The translations under genes and the position numbers were made by a program. Below the pieces are notes generated by a model that did not search any database, was not told the DNA's origin, and worked only from the letters and a program-made list of their open reading frames with translations. DNA of 64,000 bases, taken from positions 2,542,001-2,606,000 of the forward strand of contig JARKIF010000006.1 in the NCBI GenBank assembly GCA_029378245.1, given 5' to 3'. Positions 12,257 to 23,184 of the stretch are shown one piece after another (position 1 is the first letter of the stretch; the number at the start of each line of letters is the position of its first letter). The stretch is from Roridomyces roridus (Eukaryota; Basidiomycota; Agaricomycetes; Agaricales; Mycenaceae).

Positions 12257-14307
12257 CTATGTCTTGCCCTTGGGCGCCGTCTTGCTGAACAGTTTGGCCT
12301 TCTCGATGGCCGCATTACTCTGCTTTACCAAGTTCTTCTTGTAGTCCATGATGCTGATGTCGGCCTTTGTCAGATTCTTAATCGTGTGGTCCGCCACCTC
12401 CCACAGGTCCTCCGCCACTTGAGAAATAAGTCGGAAATCGTGCGACACGATCACCACACCACCCTCGAATTCTTTGATCGCCTTCGCGAGCGCATCAATG
12501 GATTCCATGTCCAAGTGATTCGTCGGTTCGTCGAGCAGTAGGATGTGCGGGTGCTCCATGGCGAGCTGCGCAAAGACGACACGATTCCGCAGCCCGTCCG
12601 AGAGTTGTTTGATGGGGGCCGTTTGGTGGGCACCGGAAAGGCCGAATCGTCCGAGCTGGGACCGCCAGCCCTGGAGGTCGATTTCGGGGAATCGCTCGTG
12701 GAACAGAGACTGGAAGTATTCAATCGGCGACTGGTTGTACGGGAGCTGGTCGGCACTGTGCTGCGAATATTTCGCCAGCTTAAGCGCCGCGTGTTTCGAG
12801 ACGGTCCCTTCTGACGGCTGCAGCGCGCCAGTGATGAGATGCAGCAGTGTAGATTTGCCCGTTCCGTTGGCACCGAGGATAGCTATCCGCGCGTCCATGC
12901 TGTGACCGTTTCAGCAAGAAAAGACTCGTAGAATTAGATGAAACGCACTCGATACCGAAGCTCAAATTCTGGTATAGATAATCCTTCTTCTGGCCCGAGT
13001 ATGCAAACGCGACAGAATCGAACGCGATAATTGGCGGCGGCAGCTTGCGAACATCTTCAAAGTTGAAGCGCAGTGGCTTGGGTACCTCGACCTTTTCGAT
13101 CAGCCCTGCAGCCTCCATCTTGTCGATAATCTTTTGTTTCGATTTTGCTTGCCGCACGAGGTTGGCATACGTTCCCGCTGAAGCGATGAACCTATTAGGG
13201 GGGTCAGAAAAAAGGCCCAAGCCCAGACAAAGACGCACTTTTTGATATGCGCAATCTCATCCTGTTGTTTCTGATAGGCCTTCATCTGGTTGACCTCATT
13301 CTCCTGCTTGGTCCGAACGTATGTGGAGTAGTTGCCCGTATAGTAGACCATCTTTTTCTTCTGGGTGAGATCCATGACGTTGGTGCATACGCTGTCCATG
13401 AAATCCTGCGAGTGACTGGTAATGACGAGGATGTGGTTGTAGGTACTCAGATAGGCTTCAAGCCACACCACGGCACCGAGATCCAAGTGATTGGTAGGCT
13501 CGTCAAGCAATAGCAGATGCGGCTTGATGAACAGTGCTCGAGCGAGGGCGACACGCATACGCCATCCACCACTCATGTCCTTGGTCGGCTTCTTCATCAT
13601 CGTGGTCGAGAAACCAAGACCGTGCAGAATACTGGCAGCCTTGGTCTCAAACGTTGAAGGATCGAGTTCCTCGAGCTGCTCGTAAGCCGCTTCGAGGGCA
13701 AGGTCATCGACCTCGTCTGCGATGGAAAGCTCCTCGATGTGTGCCTCGAGTTTGGCCACCTTCTCCTTTGCTGATGCGACGATGAAATCGACCGCGTTGA
13801 CATCTGACGGGTCGGCCTCGCCAGAGACAAGGTAGATGTCGATGTGAGGTGGGATTTCAATGTCGCGGGCTGCAATCGACTGCAGAAATGTCGATTTGCC
13901 CGATCCGTTTTCACCGAGCAGGCCGTAGCGCTGGCCGTAGTTGAGCGCGATCTCAGCGTTCTCTACGAGCAGTCGGCCGTGAAAGGATAGGGTGTACGAG
14001 TCGATCTTGACATCGCGAGACTTGACATCCGATATCAATACACCCGCGGCACTCCTGCACACCGAATGAGCGGGAAAAAAAGGTGAAACGAGGGAAAGCA
14101 TACCGATCTGTGGCAAGATTGAGCTTTGCCATGCTCGTGAGGTCCTCGGTGCTCGTCGCAGCGCTCATGCTAGGTGATTGGGGTGTTGACGCTGCTGCCG
14201 TTTTGCGAGCCGGTTGTCGGTGTGCCCGACGTTGACCCCTCGCCGCCGGCATTCTTCTTGGCTGCCTTTTCTGCGAGGCGTTTTTGCTTGGACGCGGAGG
14301 GAGCCAT
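12257..14307 (-). CDS. ARB1: ABCF ATPase Arb1 (ABCF2 family)
   Basis: Cytosolic ABC ATPase with two nucleotide-binding domains and no membrane segments, a ribosome-biogenesis factor in yeast. The start at 14307 gives [22 protein letters not shown]1 has Walker [15 protein letters not shown], signature [16 protein letters not shown] and Walker [14 protein letters not shown]. The linker [20 protein letters not shown] lies across an intron at about 13194-13240. NBD2 has [28 protein letters not shown] and [13 protein letters not shown], ending in [11 protein letters not shown]2 carries LSDGL in place of the usual LSGGQ; my recollection of basidiomycete Arb1 proteins is that they share this. Near 14175 the frame shifts by one base just before a second possible start, [11 protein letters not shown] 67-base intron with a weak GTCAAC donor would also restore the frame. 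Confidence 0.92.
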
Positions 14308-14368
14308 GGCAGTACAGCACAAAAAATATTTGATGGAGTGATGAGGCTCCACAGAGTCAAATTACATG

Positions 14369-16096
14369 TTACGTAAACAATTTCTCCCAAGTACCCTTCC
14401 AGTGCACCCAGGGTTTGTCGCGCACGACCATATGATGCGAAATCGCAAGCAGCGGCCAATCGGTCCCTTCATGCTTTGCAGCACGAAACATTGATCTATC
14501 CCGAGGGTTCGCTGGTCAGGCCCAACCAGTTGCCCGTATACAGTCAATATGACTCGCGGGGGCGTGTCGACCATACATTCCTGCACCACTGTGTCGTAAT
14601 CTAGAACAATTTCGTTGTCCTGCGGTGCAAAGCGATAGTTTTGCAGGGCCGGTAGTTTGGGCATGTTACTCTCTGTCAAATTCTCGTCAGGAAGGAACAA
14701 GCTGGCATGATTAAAGGCGGACTTGAATGTGCCAGACGGGGGCGCTGAAAAGTAAAGTGATCGGCAGAGGCAAAGTTGTTGTCGCGGAAAGAGAATATGG
14801 CATCCTCCGAGTATGCGGCGGCCAAAGAAGAGCGGTCGTTGTCAAAAGTAGAAATATATCTTTCGGAAAATGTGAGCAATGAACAAATTGACTAGGATAG
14901 TGAGTGTACTTGAGCAGAAATTCGATGCCGAGTTGGTGCAGCCGTTCTTGCTCTGCCTCGGGAGAGATCACCTCGGGTGTGGGAGATGAGGGAACAGAAA
15001 TGACAGAGACTGGGCGATCGGGTACAGAAGGGGGCGGGGACTCTGCATCAACGTCGATTATTTCATGCGGAGGTGTAGGATTTCGCGGATGGACCGGACG
15101 CAAAGTATCGAGCCACACTGGCTCTGCACTCGTCCTGATTTTCTACATGAGACTGTGCAATATCGACTAGAAGGAACTGACCATTCGAGGACCATGCCGT
15201 CGTCACTTGGAGTAGCTTGAGCGAGAGTAGAAAAGACAATCAACAAGACGGACCGGAAGAAGTATTTGACCACACGCAACCCAAGTGTGCGGAGATTGGC
15301 GCATTCCCTGAGCATCCAGTTCCGTCGATTATCCTGGTATTGTGCATTGTCACGTTTGCAGATATCCGGCACTGGAAAGTATCGTTTCGACCCGGATGTT
15401 ACGGAGCGACGGGGTGGACTGGAGGGGGAGGAGACGGGTGTCGGTGTTCAAGCTTAACCCTCACAGCGGGGCTAGGGGGGCCGAACTGGGGGTATAGTAG
15501 GGACTGGGAGGCGGCTCGCATTTGATCGTCACTGGCACATCGGTGTCAAGTCGTCGCCGTTTGCTCAGGGGTGGAGAGTTGAAAGTGCGTGAAACAGGCG
15601 CCTTACTCGCACTTGCAACAGGCGCCTTACTGAGCACCTCCACTGGACGTTGTCTTGCCAAGGGAGGCAACGAGCGCGAAACCGACGCGACACTAGATGT
15701 GGTACTGTCGCGATGTCTCAACATATCGCGCGGAGCGGAAGGAACGCGCGAGACAGACGCGTCAGTCATAACTGGTGGATTCTTGGGGCCAAAGTGACCG
15801 TTTCTGTTATCGGGAAGCCTGAAAGGATTGGGGGCAAAGTGGCCGTTTGTGGCATCGGGAAGCCAAGGCTTGCGATTGGAGTTGACGGAAGTTTGGATGA
15901 CCGGTGGGTGCCTGGGTTGCGTATTGAGGCGTGGAGGAGCGAAACTCGTCGAATTTGAGCCTCCGCCCCTGCCTCGTCCGCGTGCTCTGGGTCTGCCACG
16001 GGGAGAGCGTGGTGGTGGGTTGGATTGTACTTGTACAAGTGCAGGAGCGGCTTTTCTCTTGTCTATTCGTTCGTTGGGCTGAGAGTCCTCGGGCAT
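14369..16096 (-). CDS. NTF2-like domain protein, Mex67/NXF-related
   Basis: Probable mRNA-export receptor relative. The start at 16096 opens about 210 residues of disordered RG-rich sequence (GRPRARGRGRGGG), like the RNA-binding head of Mex67. Short exons then encode RDNAQYQDNRRNWMLRECAN and, after a 48-base intron, RDDGMVLEW. The NTF2-like fold starts near 14900: YISTFDNDRSSLAAAYSEDA, IFSFRDNN and VILTVYGQLVGP. The last segment reads RSMFRAAKHEGTDWPLL and ends WEKLFT at 14369. Reaching that last frame needs one extra base near 14499. No leucine-rich repeats and no C-terminal UBA (TAP-C) domain are visible, so it is shorter than canonical Mex67; a plain NTF2-domain protein is the alternative. 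Its start lies 79 bases from the divergent epsin start. Confidence 0.6.
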
Positions 16097-16175
16097 GGTG
16101 TAAGTTGCAGATCAACTCGGAGATGCGGGGTGCATTGTGTGGCTGTGTATCTCAAGCCGCAGTCGTTCCACCTTC

Positions 16176-17819
16176 ATGCAGCACTTTGGCAAGGGCGCTG
16201 TCCGGGTCGTCAAAAACTACACCAAGGGCTACTCGGACACCCAGGCCAAGGTCCGAGATGCAACATCGAACGACCCTTGGGGTCCCAGCGGCACACAGAT
16301 GAACGAGATCGCCCAGATGACTTACAACCAGGGCGACTTTGTCGAAATCATGGAGATGCTCGACAAGCGTCTCAATGACAAGGGCAAGAACTGGCGCCAT
16401 GTCTTCAAGGTCTGGACTCCGCTCATCTACTATGCTAAAATTTACAAATACCCCTCCCAGAGTCTTACTTTACTCGACTACCTGCTGCACCAGGGCTCCG
16501 AGAACGTTATCATCTACTTCAAGGACAATTTATACGTAATCAAGACCCTCAAGGAGTTCCAGTACGTCGACGAGGATGGCAAAGACCAGGGTGGGAATGT
16601 GCGTGCAAAGGCCAAGGACATCACGAGCTTGCTGCAGGACGAAGGTCGCCTACGCACCGAACGGCGTGCCCGCGCCAACATGCGGGAGCGTATGGTCAAG
16701 GGTGCGGGCGAGGATGGAGAATTCGACGATGCCGTTCGAAACGCGGATGAAAATGGGCGTCGCAGGGGCACCGCCGGCGGGCGCGGTGACGATGACGAGA
16801 TGCGCCGTGCAATCGAGGAGAGTAAGCGGAGTATGCGTCAGGACCAGATGACTGCAGAGGAGAAGGACCTCGCCCAAGCCATCAAACTCAGTGAGGAAGA
16901 AGAGGCCCGAAGACTTCGCGGGGTCGAGGAGAGCAATGCCAAAGCCTTGTTCGATGACCAGAACCAACTGTACGTTCTGCATGTTACTTCCGAGCCCTCC
17001 CTCATTCGACGTAGCCAACCACCTGTGAACAACAATCCGTTCCCGTTCCTCGATGCGCCGCCACAGCAGCAACAACTGCAGCCGCAGTTCACTATGGCCA
17101 TCCAGCCCCAATTTACCTCGTTCAATCCCTACCAGCAACAGGCGGAGATGGAGGTTCGCATGTCCTCTATATTTGTTCTTGACTAACCCTCGGCATAGGC
17201 AGAGTATATGCGCCAACAACTCCAGCAGCAACAGTTGCAGCAACAGCAGCAGGAGGAGTGGATGCGGCAGCAGATGCTCCAACAGCAGCTCCAACAACAG
17301 CAACAGCAGGAAGAGTGGATGCGTCAACAGATGGCTGCTCAACAACAACAACAGTTGGTACCTCAACCCACGGGTTTTGGGTTGGTATTCATACCGAAAT
17401 GCTCGTCCCTCTCTCACCTCTTTGTTAGAAACAACAACCCCTTTGCGCAGATGCAGCAGCCACCACCGCCACTGCCGTCGTTCTCCCCAACGATTCAGTC
17501 ACCGCCTGTTTTCAACCTACCAGGCACATACGACAGCACATCATCGCCGCAGCCCTCTATACAACAAACACCGAGCCCATCCCACGAACAGCCGCAAGCT
17601 GCGCGGTTCAAGGTCAAGGTCAACGACGGGGACAATCAGCGCCTCGCCAATCTTTTTGCGAACCGGGAGGATGGGCAGGACACGTTCGGCAATACTGGCG
17701 CGTTGCGATACGGACACACCAACGCTGGTCGGGCGATACTCGCCCAGCAGCAAACCGGGCACAACCCGTTCGCGCAGCAACAGCAACAGCAAAACGAGCA
17801 GCCTTTCTTCAGTATCTAG
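16176..17819 (+). CDS. ENT1: Epsin (ENTH domain endocytic adaptor)
   Basis: Clathrin-associated adaptor that binds PtdIns(4,5)P2 and ubiquitinated cargo at the plasma membrane. The start at 16176 gives MQHFGKGAVRVVKNYTKGY, a canonical ENTH opening. The ENTH core includes SNDPWGPSGTQMNEIAQMTY and DKRLNDKGKNWRHVFK. An intron at 16410-16460 (51 bases, stop-free) precedes LTLLDYLLHQGSENV. Two ubiquitin-interacting motifs follow (DDEMRRAIEESKRSM and EKDLAQAIKLSEEEE). The tail is Gln-rich, with long poly-Q/EEWMRQQ repeats at about 17200-17360, and holds several NPF motifs for EH-domain partners (NNPF three times, HNPF near the end). Length and domain order are typical. No frame damage. Confidence 0.93.
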
Positions 17820-17902
17820 CATTTCTTACCTTGTTCTGTACATGCGATGTATTGCTATACCTTATCTTTTTCGACAAACAATATAGGATTGGATTAATTC
17901 TG

Positions 17903-18870
17903 CTATGTCGTATCCATTTCGTCGCCGCCCCCGAGCAGAGTAATCTCTTCATTAACAATCAGGCTCCGGACGTTCTCCGTCTTCCACGCAGTGGTGCCGC
18001 GGCGGAACCCATACTGGCGTTCCTTTTCCACGCGTTGGTTTGGCATCTCGACGTTGCGCAACATCTCGGTGTGGGACGCCGTGATAATGCACGCGTCGAT
18101 GTTGGAGCCAGACCCGAGATCGTTGAAGATACCTGCAGCGATGGCGTCTTTGACCAGTTGCAATGCCGCCTCTCGAGACATATTGGCCTTCCAGCCGCTC
18201 TCAAACACTGCCATGGCCGCGAGACTGCCCGAACCCATGGTGACGTACGGCAACTTGTCGGTTGACCCGTGAGGAGCAATGGTGAAGAGATGTGGTCCCG
18301 TTGAATCGACGCCGCCCAATACCAGCGCCGCACCGACCTGGCCCTGATAGCTATGGACACGACTGAGACGGTGCAGAGAAAGTTGTATGCGATAAATACG
18401 CACCGAAAGAGCATCTGCTTGAGCATGGTCATCGCCGTCACGACGCGCGGTTTGCGGCCAGTCGTCAAGCCGTGAAGCTCCATGTTGGAGGAGATGAGCG
18501 CAGTAGTGAATTCAGTGTCAGCAGCAGTTCCTGCTCCACAGCAGCGGATTGACTCGGTGATGTAGTGTATCTAGAGCCCATTCAGCACTTGTCCCAAACC
18601 GGAGACCCGACACGCACCTTTTCGCAGTTCTTGTCCGCGACAATGGGCCCTTCTGTAGCCCGAGTATCTGCACCGAGGACGATGCCACCATCAAAGAGGC
18701 AGCCAACGATGGTTGTGCCGGTGCTCGTTGCTTTGGGCAGCGGTAAACCCTTCTGTGCCATGAAATTATTGCTGGGAGAGTGGTTGAGAAGCGCGAGCGA
18801 GTCATCGGAGGTGAATGTACCGTAGTTGGTTGGAAAAGTCGAAACCAGGAGGAGAAAATACGGACGCCAT
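17903..18870 (-). CDS. PUP1: 20S proteasome subunit beta type 2
   Basis: Trypsin-like catalytic subunit of the 20S core particle. The start at 18870 gives [15 protein letters not shown] spliced junction then leads through [15 protein letters not shown] to the mature N-terminus [20 protein letters not shown], so the catalytic Thr follows the processed propeptide Gly. Further family segments are [57 protein letters not shown] and the C-terminal tail ending EMDTT at 17903. Three or four introns of about 50 bases are visible. The start lies 89 bases from the divergent aldehyde dehydrogenase start. Confidence 0.93.
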
Positions 18871-18959
18871 GACGGGAAGGAACAAGAGCAAGTGGGCTAC
18901 GCGTCCTTCGTGCCAGATTTCCTTTTTGGGATTTTGGGCTTCGCGTTATCTCTCATCCA

Positions 18960-20800
18960 ATGGCCGTCCAAATCACTATTAGCCCAAACGACCTCAAGCC
19001 TGTTGTCGAGAGAACGTATCCTTCCGTCGACGAGCTCGATGCCACAATCGCACGCTCAGCCGCGGCTCACAAGGCCTGGGCAGCAGTGCCCCTCGACGAG
19101 AGGATCGCCATCGGCCACAAGTTTATCGACGAGTTCAACAAGATAGCGGACGAGGTGCCTCGTGAAATTGCGACGCAAATGGGCCGCCCTATTTCTCAGG
19201 GTGCGGGTGAGGTTCGGGGCTTTCTTGATCGCGCCGCGTACATGCTCTCTATCGCTGCTTCCTCTCTCGCGGACGTTCCTCTCAAAGACACGGACAAGGC
19301 AGGCTTCCGCCGCTTCATTAAGCGGACACCGCTTGGTGTCGTGCTGGTCATTGCGCCCTGGAAGTCAGTCTTGGTCTACATCGCTCCGTTCGCTGGATGT
19401 CAATAATCTGCAGCTTTCCGTACCTCACTGCTATTAATTCTGTGCTCCCAGCACTTGTGGCAGGAAATTCTGTCATTCTCAAGCCCTCTCCCCAGTGCGT
19501 TTGTTCTGGGCGTGTATTAGTGCTGAGAAACTGACCGTCTAAATAGGACCCCCTTGTGCGCGGAACGCTTTTCGCTCGTACGTGCTATGTGGGCCAACTT
19601 TATCACCCTGAACATCCAAACAGGCCCTTCATCGTGCTGGGGTTCCAGAAGATGCCATTATCGTCCAGCATCTCACGCCTGAGCTCGTAACGCATGCTAT
19701 CGAACATCCCCTGGTCGACTTTGTCTCGTTTACCGGAAGTGTCACTGGTGGTCGTTCCGTCGAGCAAGCTGCCGCGGCTGCTCCGAATTTCAAGGGTGTC
19801 GCACTTGAGGTTCCAACCCTTCACCCGTCTGAAGTCATTCTCATTTCGTGTAGCTTGGTGGTAAAGACCCTGCCTACGTTCGCCCTGACGCAGACCTCAA
19901 GTATACAGTTGCGGAGCTGGTCGATGGTGCTCTCTTCAACTCTGGGCAAAGCTGTTGCGCAATTGAGCGCATATATGTTCACGAGTCGCTCTACGATGAC
20001 TTTGTGACTCAGTTTGTGGATATCGTCAAGGGATATAAACTGGGCGATGCGACGGCGAGCGAAACTAATCTCGGTCCCGTGGTCAGTGTCGCCAGTGCTG
20101 AACGCATTCGCAAGCAAGTGGGCGACGCCGTAGCGGCTGGCGCCAAGGCGCTCGTTCCCCCCGAGTTGTTCCCCATTGCGCAACCGTGAGTGTTTTCATG
20201 GATTTGTTCGAGGCTAAAATCCAGTAGAAATACCGCATACGTTGCGCCACAGGTCCTCGTTAATGTCAACCACAGTAAGCTCCTTGGCCAGTCTGCGAGC
20301 TCAGTCTCACATGCGATTCAGCGATGGACGTGATGATGGTTCGTCCGGTCTGCGTCACGACAGTATCTCTGACTGGGGAGTAGGAAGAGACTTTTGGCCC
20401 CATCGTTGGTATCCAGAAGGTCGCTTCGGACGATGAAGCTATACGACTCATGAACGACTCGCCGTATGGCCTGACGGCATCCATCTGGACCAATGCCCAA
20501 GAAAACTCCGAGTCGGAGAAGGCGTTCCTTGCACTCGAGGACCAACTTGAATGCGGGACCGTTTTTTTGAATCGGTGCGCCATGATCTTCGTCGGCAGTA
20601 ATATTCATATCCCGCAGATGCGACTACCTCGACCCAGCGCTCGCTTGGACGGGCGTGAAAAACAGTGGCCGAGGTGTCAGTCTAAGCAAATTTGGTGCGG
20701 TGCATGCCCAAATATCGTGTTATTTTTGCTGAACTAGCCCCAGGCTTATGACCAACTCACCCGCGCGAAGAGCGTACATATGAAAATTAAGACGGAGTAG
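18960..20800 (+). CDS. Aldehyde dehydrogenase (NAD(P)+-dependent ALDH family)
   Basis: Oxidises an aldehyde to the acid; the exact substrate cannot be set from sequence. The start at 18960 gives MAVQITISPNDLKP. Joining about nine exons gives a complete ALDH of about 465 residues: APWNFPYLTAINSVLPAL, GNSVILKPSPQTPLCAERFS, FTGSVTGGRSV, the catalytic-Glu motif ELGGKDPAYV and the nucleophile segment NSGQSCCAIERIYVHE. EETFGPIVGIQKV, MNDSPYGLTASIW and NSGRGVSLSKFG follow. Introns are 45-60 bases. The last exon (from about 20744) would read YDQLTRAKSVHMKIKTE to 20800, but it is one base out of frame; taken literally the protein ends at 20751. I give the longer end because the tail is family-like. 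Confidence 0.88.
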
Positions 20801-21069
20801 AGTAGATTCAGTGAATCAATGACCGATCACGTCGCGTGACGCGGAGGCAAAAACGCGTCCCCAAAAAACGGAATAGTTGTATTGAGGGCTCTGGCGCGGC
20901 CTCGACCGTGTTCAGAGACGCGACAAAGGCCTACTTTCGGCCCACGAAATGCCGGAATTTCCGAGCAACCGTCGGATGACCGCACCAGTGATCTATTGGG
21001 GAAGTGATCGGCTATAAATGTGGCGGCTTTGGGGATTTTCTGTGGATTTTCTTCTCTCCGTTCCCCGTC

Positions 21070-22584
21070 ATGTCCTCCGTGTATCCCCGCAAAAGCTCGC
21101 CGTCGGCGTCGACGACGACGACGGCCAAGGCGTCCGAGGTCGATAACTACGTCTCGCACACTCTCAAAACGACCAAGCCTCTTCCTCCCATCACTTGGAG
21201 CAACTTGTTGAATGAGCTCAACTGGCTCAATGTTGCCATTCTCACAGTCACCCCGACTGTCTCCTTTGTCGGCGCGTACTACACCAAGCTTCGTTGGGAG
21301 ACGGCGCTGTTTGCCGTTGCGTACTACTTCTTCACCGGCCTTGGTAAGTCTGCCTTTGCTCCCCGTCCTTCTTTCATTAATCTTCCTTCAAGGCATCACG
21401 GCTGGCTACCACCGCTTCTGGGCTCACCGTAGCTACCAGGCAAGCAAGTTCTTGCAATATTTCCTTGCTATTGCCGGGGCTGGTGCCGTCGAAGGCTCCA
21501 TCAAATGGTGGTCCCGCGGACATCGTGCGCACCACCGCTACACCGACACAGAGCTCGACCCTTATAACGCCGGGGAGGGCTTCTGGTACTCGCATGTCGG
21601 CTGGATGCTTCTCAAGCCTCGCCGCAAACCCGGTGCCGCCGACGTGAGCGATCTGGCCAAGGACCCAGTTGTTCGTTGGCAACACAAGTACTACATCCCC
21701 CTCATCCTCCTCATGAGCATTGCTGTCCCCACCATCATCCCGTGGCTCTGCTGGGGTGACGCCCGCGGCGGTTACGTATATGCGGGTTTCCTGCGCCTGC
21801 TCTTTGTGCACCATTCCACCTTCTGCGTCAACTCCCTTGCTCACTGGCTGGGCTCCACACCTTTCGACGACAAGCATTCTCCGCGAGACCACTTCGTGAC
21901 TGCTCTGGTCACGATTGGCGAGGGATACCACAACTTCCACCATCAGTTCCCCATGGACTACCGCAATGCTATCAAGTGGTACGAGTATGACCCGACCAAG
22001 TGGTTCATTTGGGTTTGCTCCCTGATGGGACTGGCATCTCATCTCAAGGTTGGCTAGTTTCCTCTGGTGTACTATCTGCCAACTCACGTGCGTTTCGTTA
22101 GGTCTTCCCTGATAACGAGGTCCGCAAGGGCCAGCTGACGATGCAGCTGAAGCGGCTGCGTGAGACGCAAGAGTCGCTTGCGTGGCCGTCGGACAGCAAC
22201 GACCTGCCGGTTGTGTCGTGGGACTCGTACATTGAACAGTCCACCAAACGTCCGCTCATCCTCATTTCCGGCTTCATTCATGACGTTGGATCGTTCATCG
22301 AGGAGCACCCCGGCGGCGCCCACTGGATTGTCAAGTACATCGGCAAAGACGCGACCACGGCGTTCTTTGGCGGCGTATACGACCACTCCAATGCCGCACA
22401 CAATCTCCTCGCAATGAAGCGCGTTGGTGTTCTCCACAACGGCATCCCCCTTGCTGTCGACGACAAGGCCATTCCGCCTTCCCAACGTCTCAAGATTGCG
22501 CGCTACGCTGAGCTCAGTTCAACGACGGGCGCCAGCAGCGCGACGTACTCGGATGTGGATGAGAAGGAGGGTTTGCTCAGCTGA
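21070..22584 (+). CDS. OLE1: Stearoyl-CoA (delta-9) desaturase with C-terminal cytochrome b5
   Basis: ER membrane enzyme that introduces the delta-9 double bond into palmitoyl- and stearoyl-CoA. Three exons: 21070-21343, 21393-22048 and 22102-22584. The three histidine boxes are HRFWAH, HRAHH and HNFHH, in the order and spacing of acyl-CoA desaturases. Hydrophobic segments lie before box 1 and around [19 protein letters not shown]. The C-terminal cytochrome b5 domain has the haem-binding FIEEHPGG and a second His in [10 protein letters not shown]. Length (about 470 residues) is normal. In fungi OLE1 genes are typical SREBP or Mga2 targets. An SREBP-type gene sits about 9 kb to the left, but I identify no sterol-response element here. 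Confidence 0.95.
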
Positions 22585-23184
22585 AGAGAGTACGATAGAC
22601 ATGACATTACATAGAGCTGACAATTCACAAGACAATTTTTTTTGTACGTCAGACTCGCCCCACTTACTCCCACAACTGCCTGAATTCAACTCCGTGGCGG
22701 CACTCCGCGGCGGCGTCGAAATAACGACAGCTGATAGGCGCTCTCATTGACCAGATTCAGCACCGTAGGTTCCCTAATGCGTCCCTAGACTTCATACTGG
22801 TTTCTTCCAGCGAATGCCGCGAATACGACACGATGCCCATTACGTCCAAAAGTCCCGCTCTTCTCGAGTGAGAATCTTCCCATTAAGCCCGCGCCATTCA
22901 CATATAAATACACGCTATGCTCTGGTCTCCCCTTCCCTGGACGTCTCGGTTCAAAAGAGGTCAACCCTCGGCAAAAAGCTGCTTCTTCGTCCCAATCACT
23001 CGCACCGGCTATCTATCTAGTCTGACCCCTAGATTTTGACCTGAACACTCAATACGGTACGGTAGGCATTGGGTCTTCAAGGCTGATACGAAAATGTGAT
23101 CACTTTAGGAAGCTAATTAATTCATCCGGTTCCCCGGCGGTTAAAAAGCCTCTCAAAAGTCTGCGATAACCACGTCGGAATCCA
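22585..23184 (+). promoter_or_regulatory. Intergenic region upstream of the D-amino-acid oxidase gene
   Basis: 600 bases with no recognisable gene. It contains the OLE1 3' flank and the promoter of the next gene. A CATATAAATACA stretch at about 22898-22910 could be a TATA box, but it is almost 300 bases upstream of the chosen start. The open frames here are short and lack coding character. Confidence 0.35.

Noticed and set aside
17200..17360. Regular CAG/CAA repeats suggesting a CRISPR-like or satellite array
   Set aside because: They encode the in-frame poly-Gln tail of epsin; no spacers or conserved repeat units.
16650..17417. Minus-strand Leu-rich frame that looks like a membrane protein
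   Set aside because: Poly-Leu arises from the reverse of the CAG-rich poly-Gln tract of epsin.
21377..22087. Minus-strand frame of 236 codons
   Set aside because: Antisense to the desaturase with its three histidine boxes.
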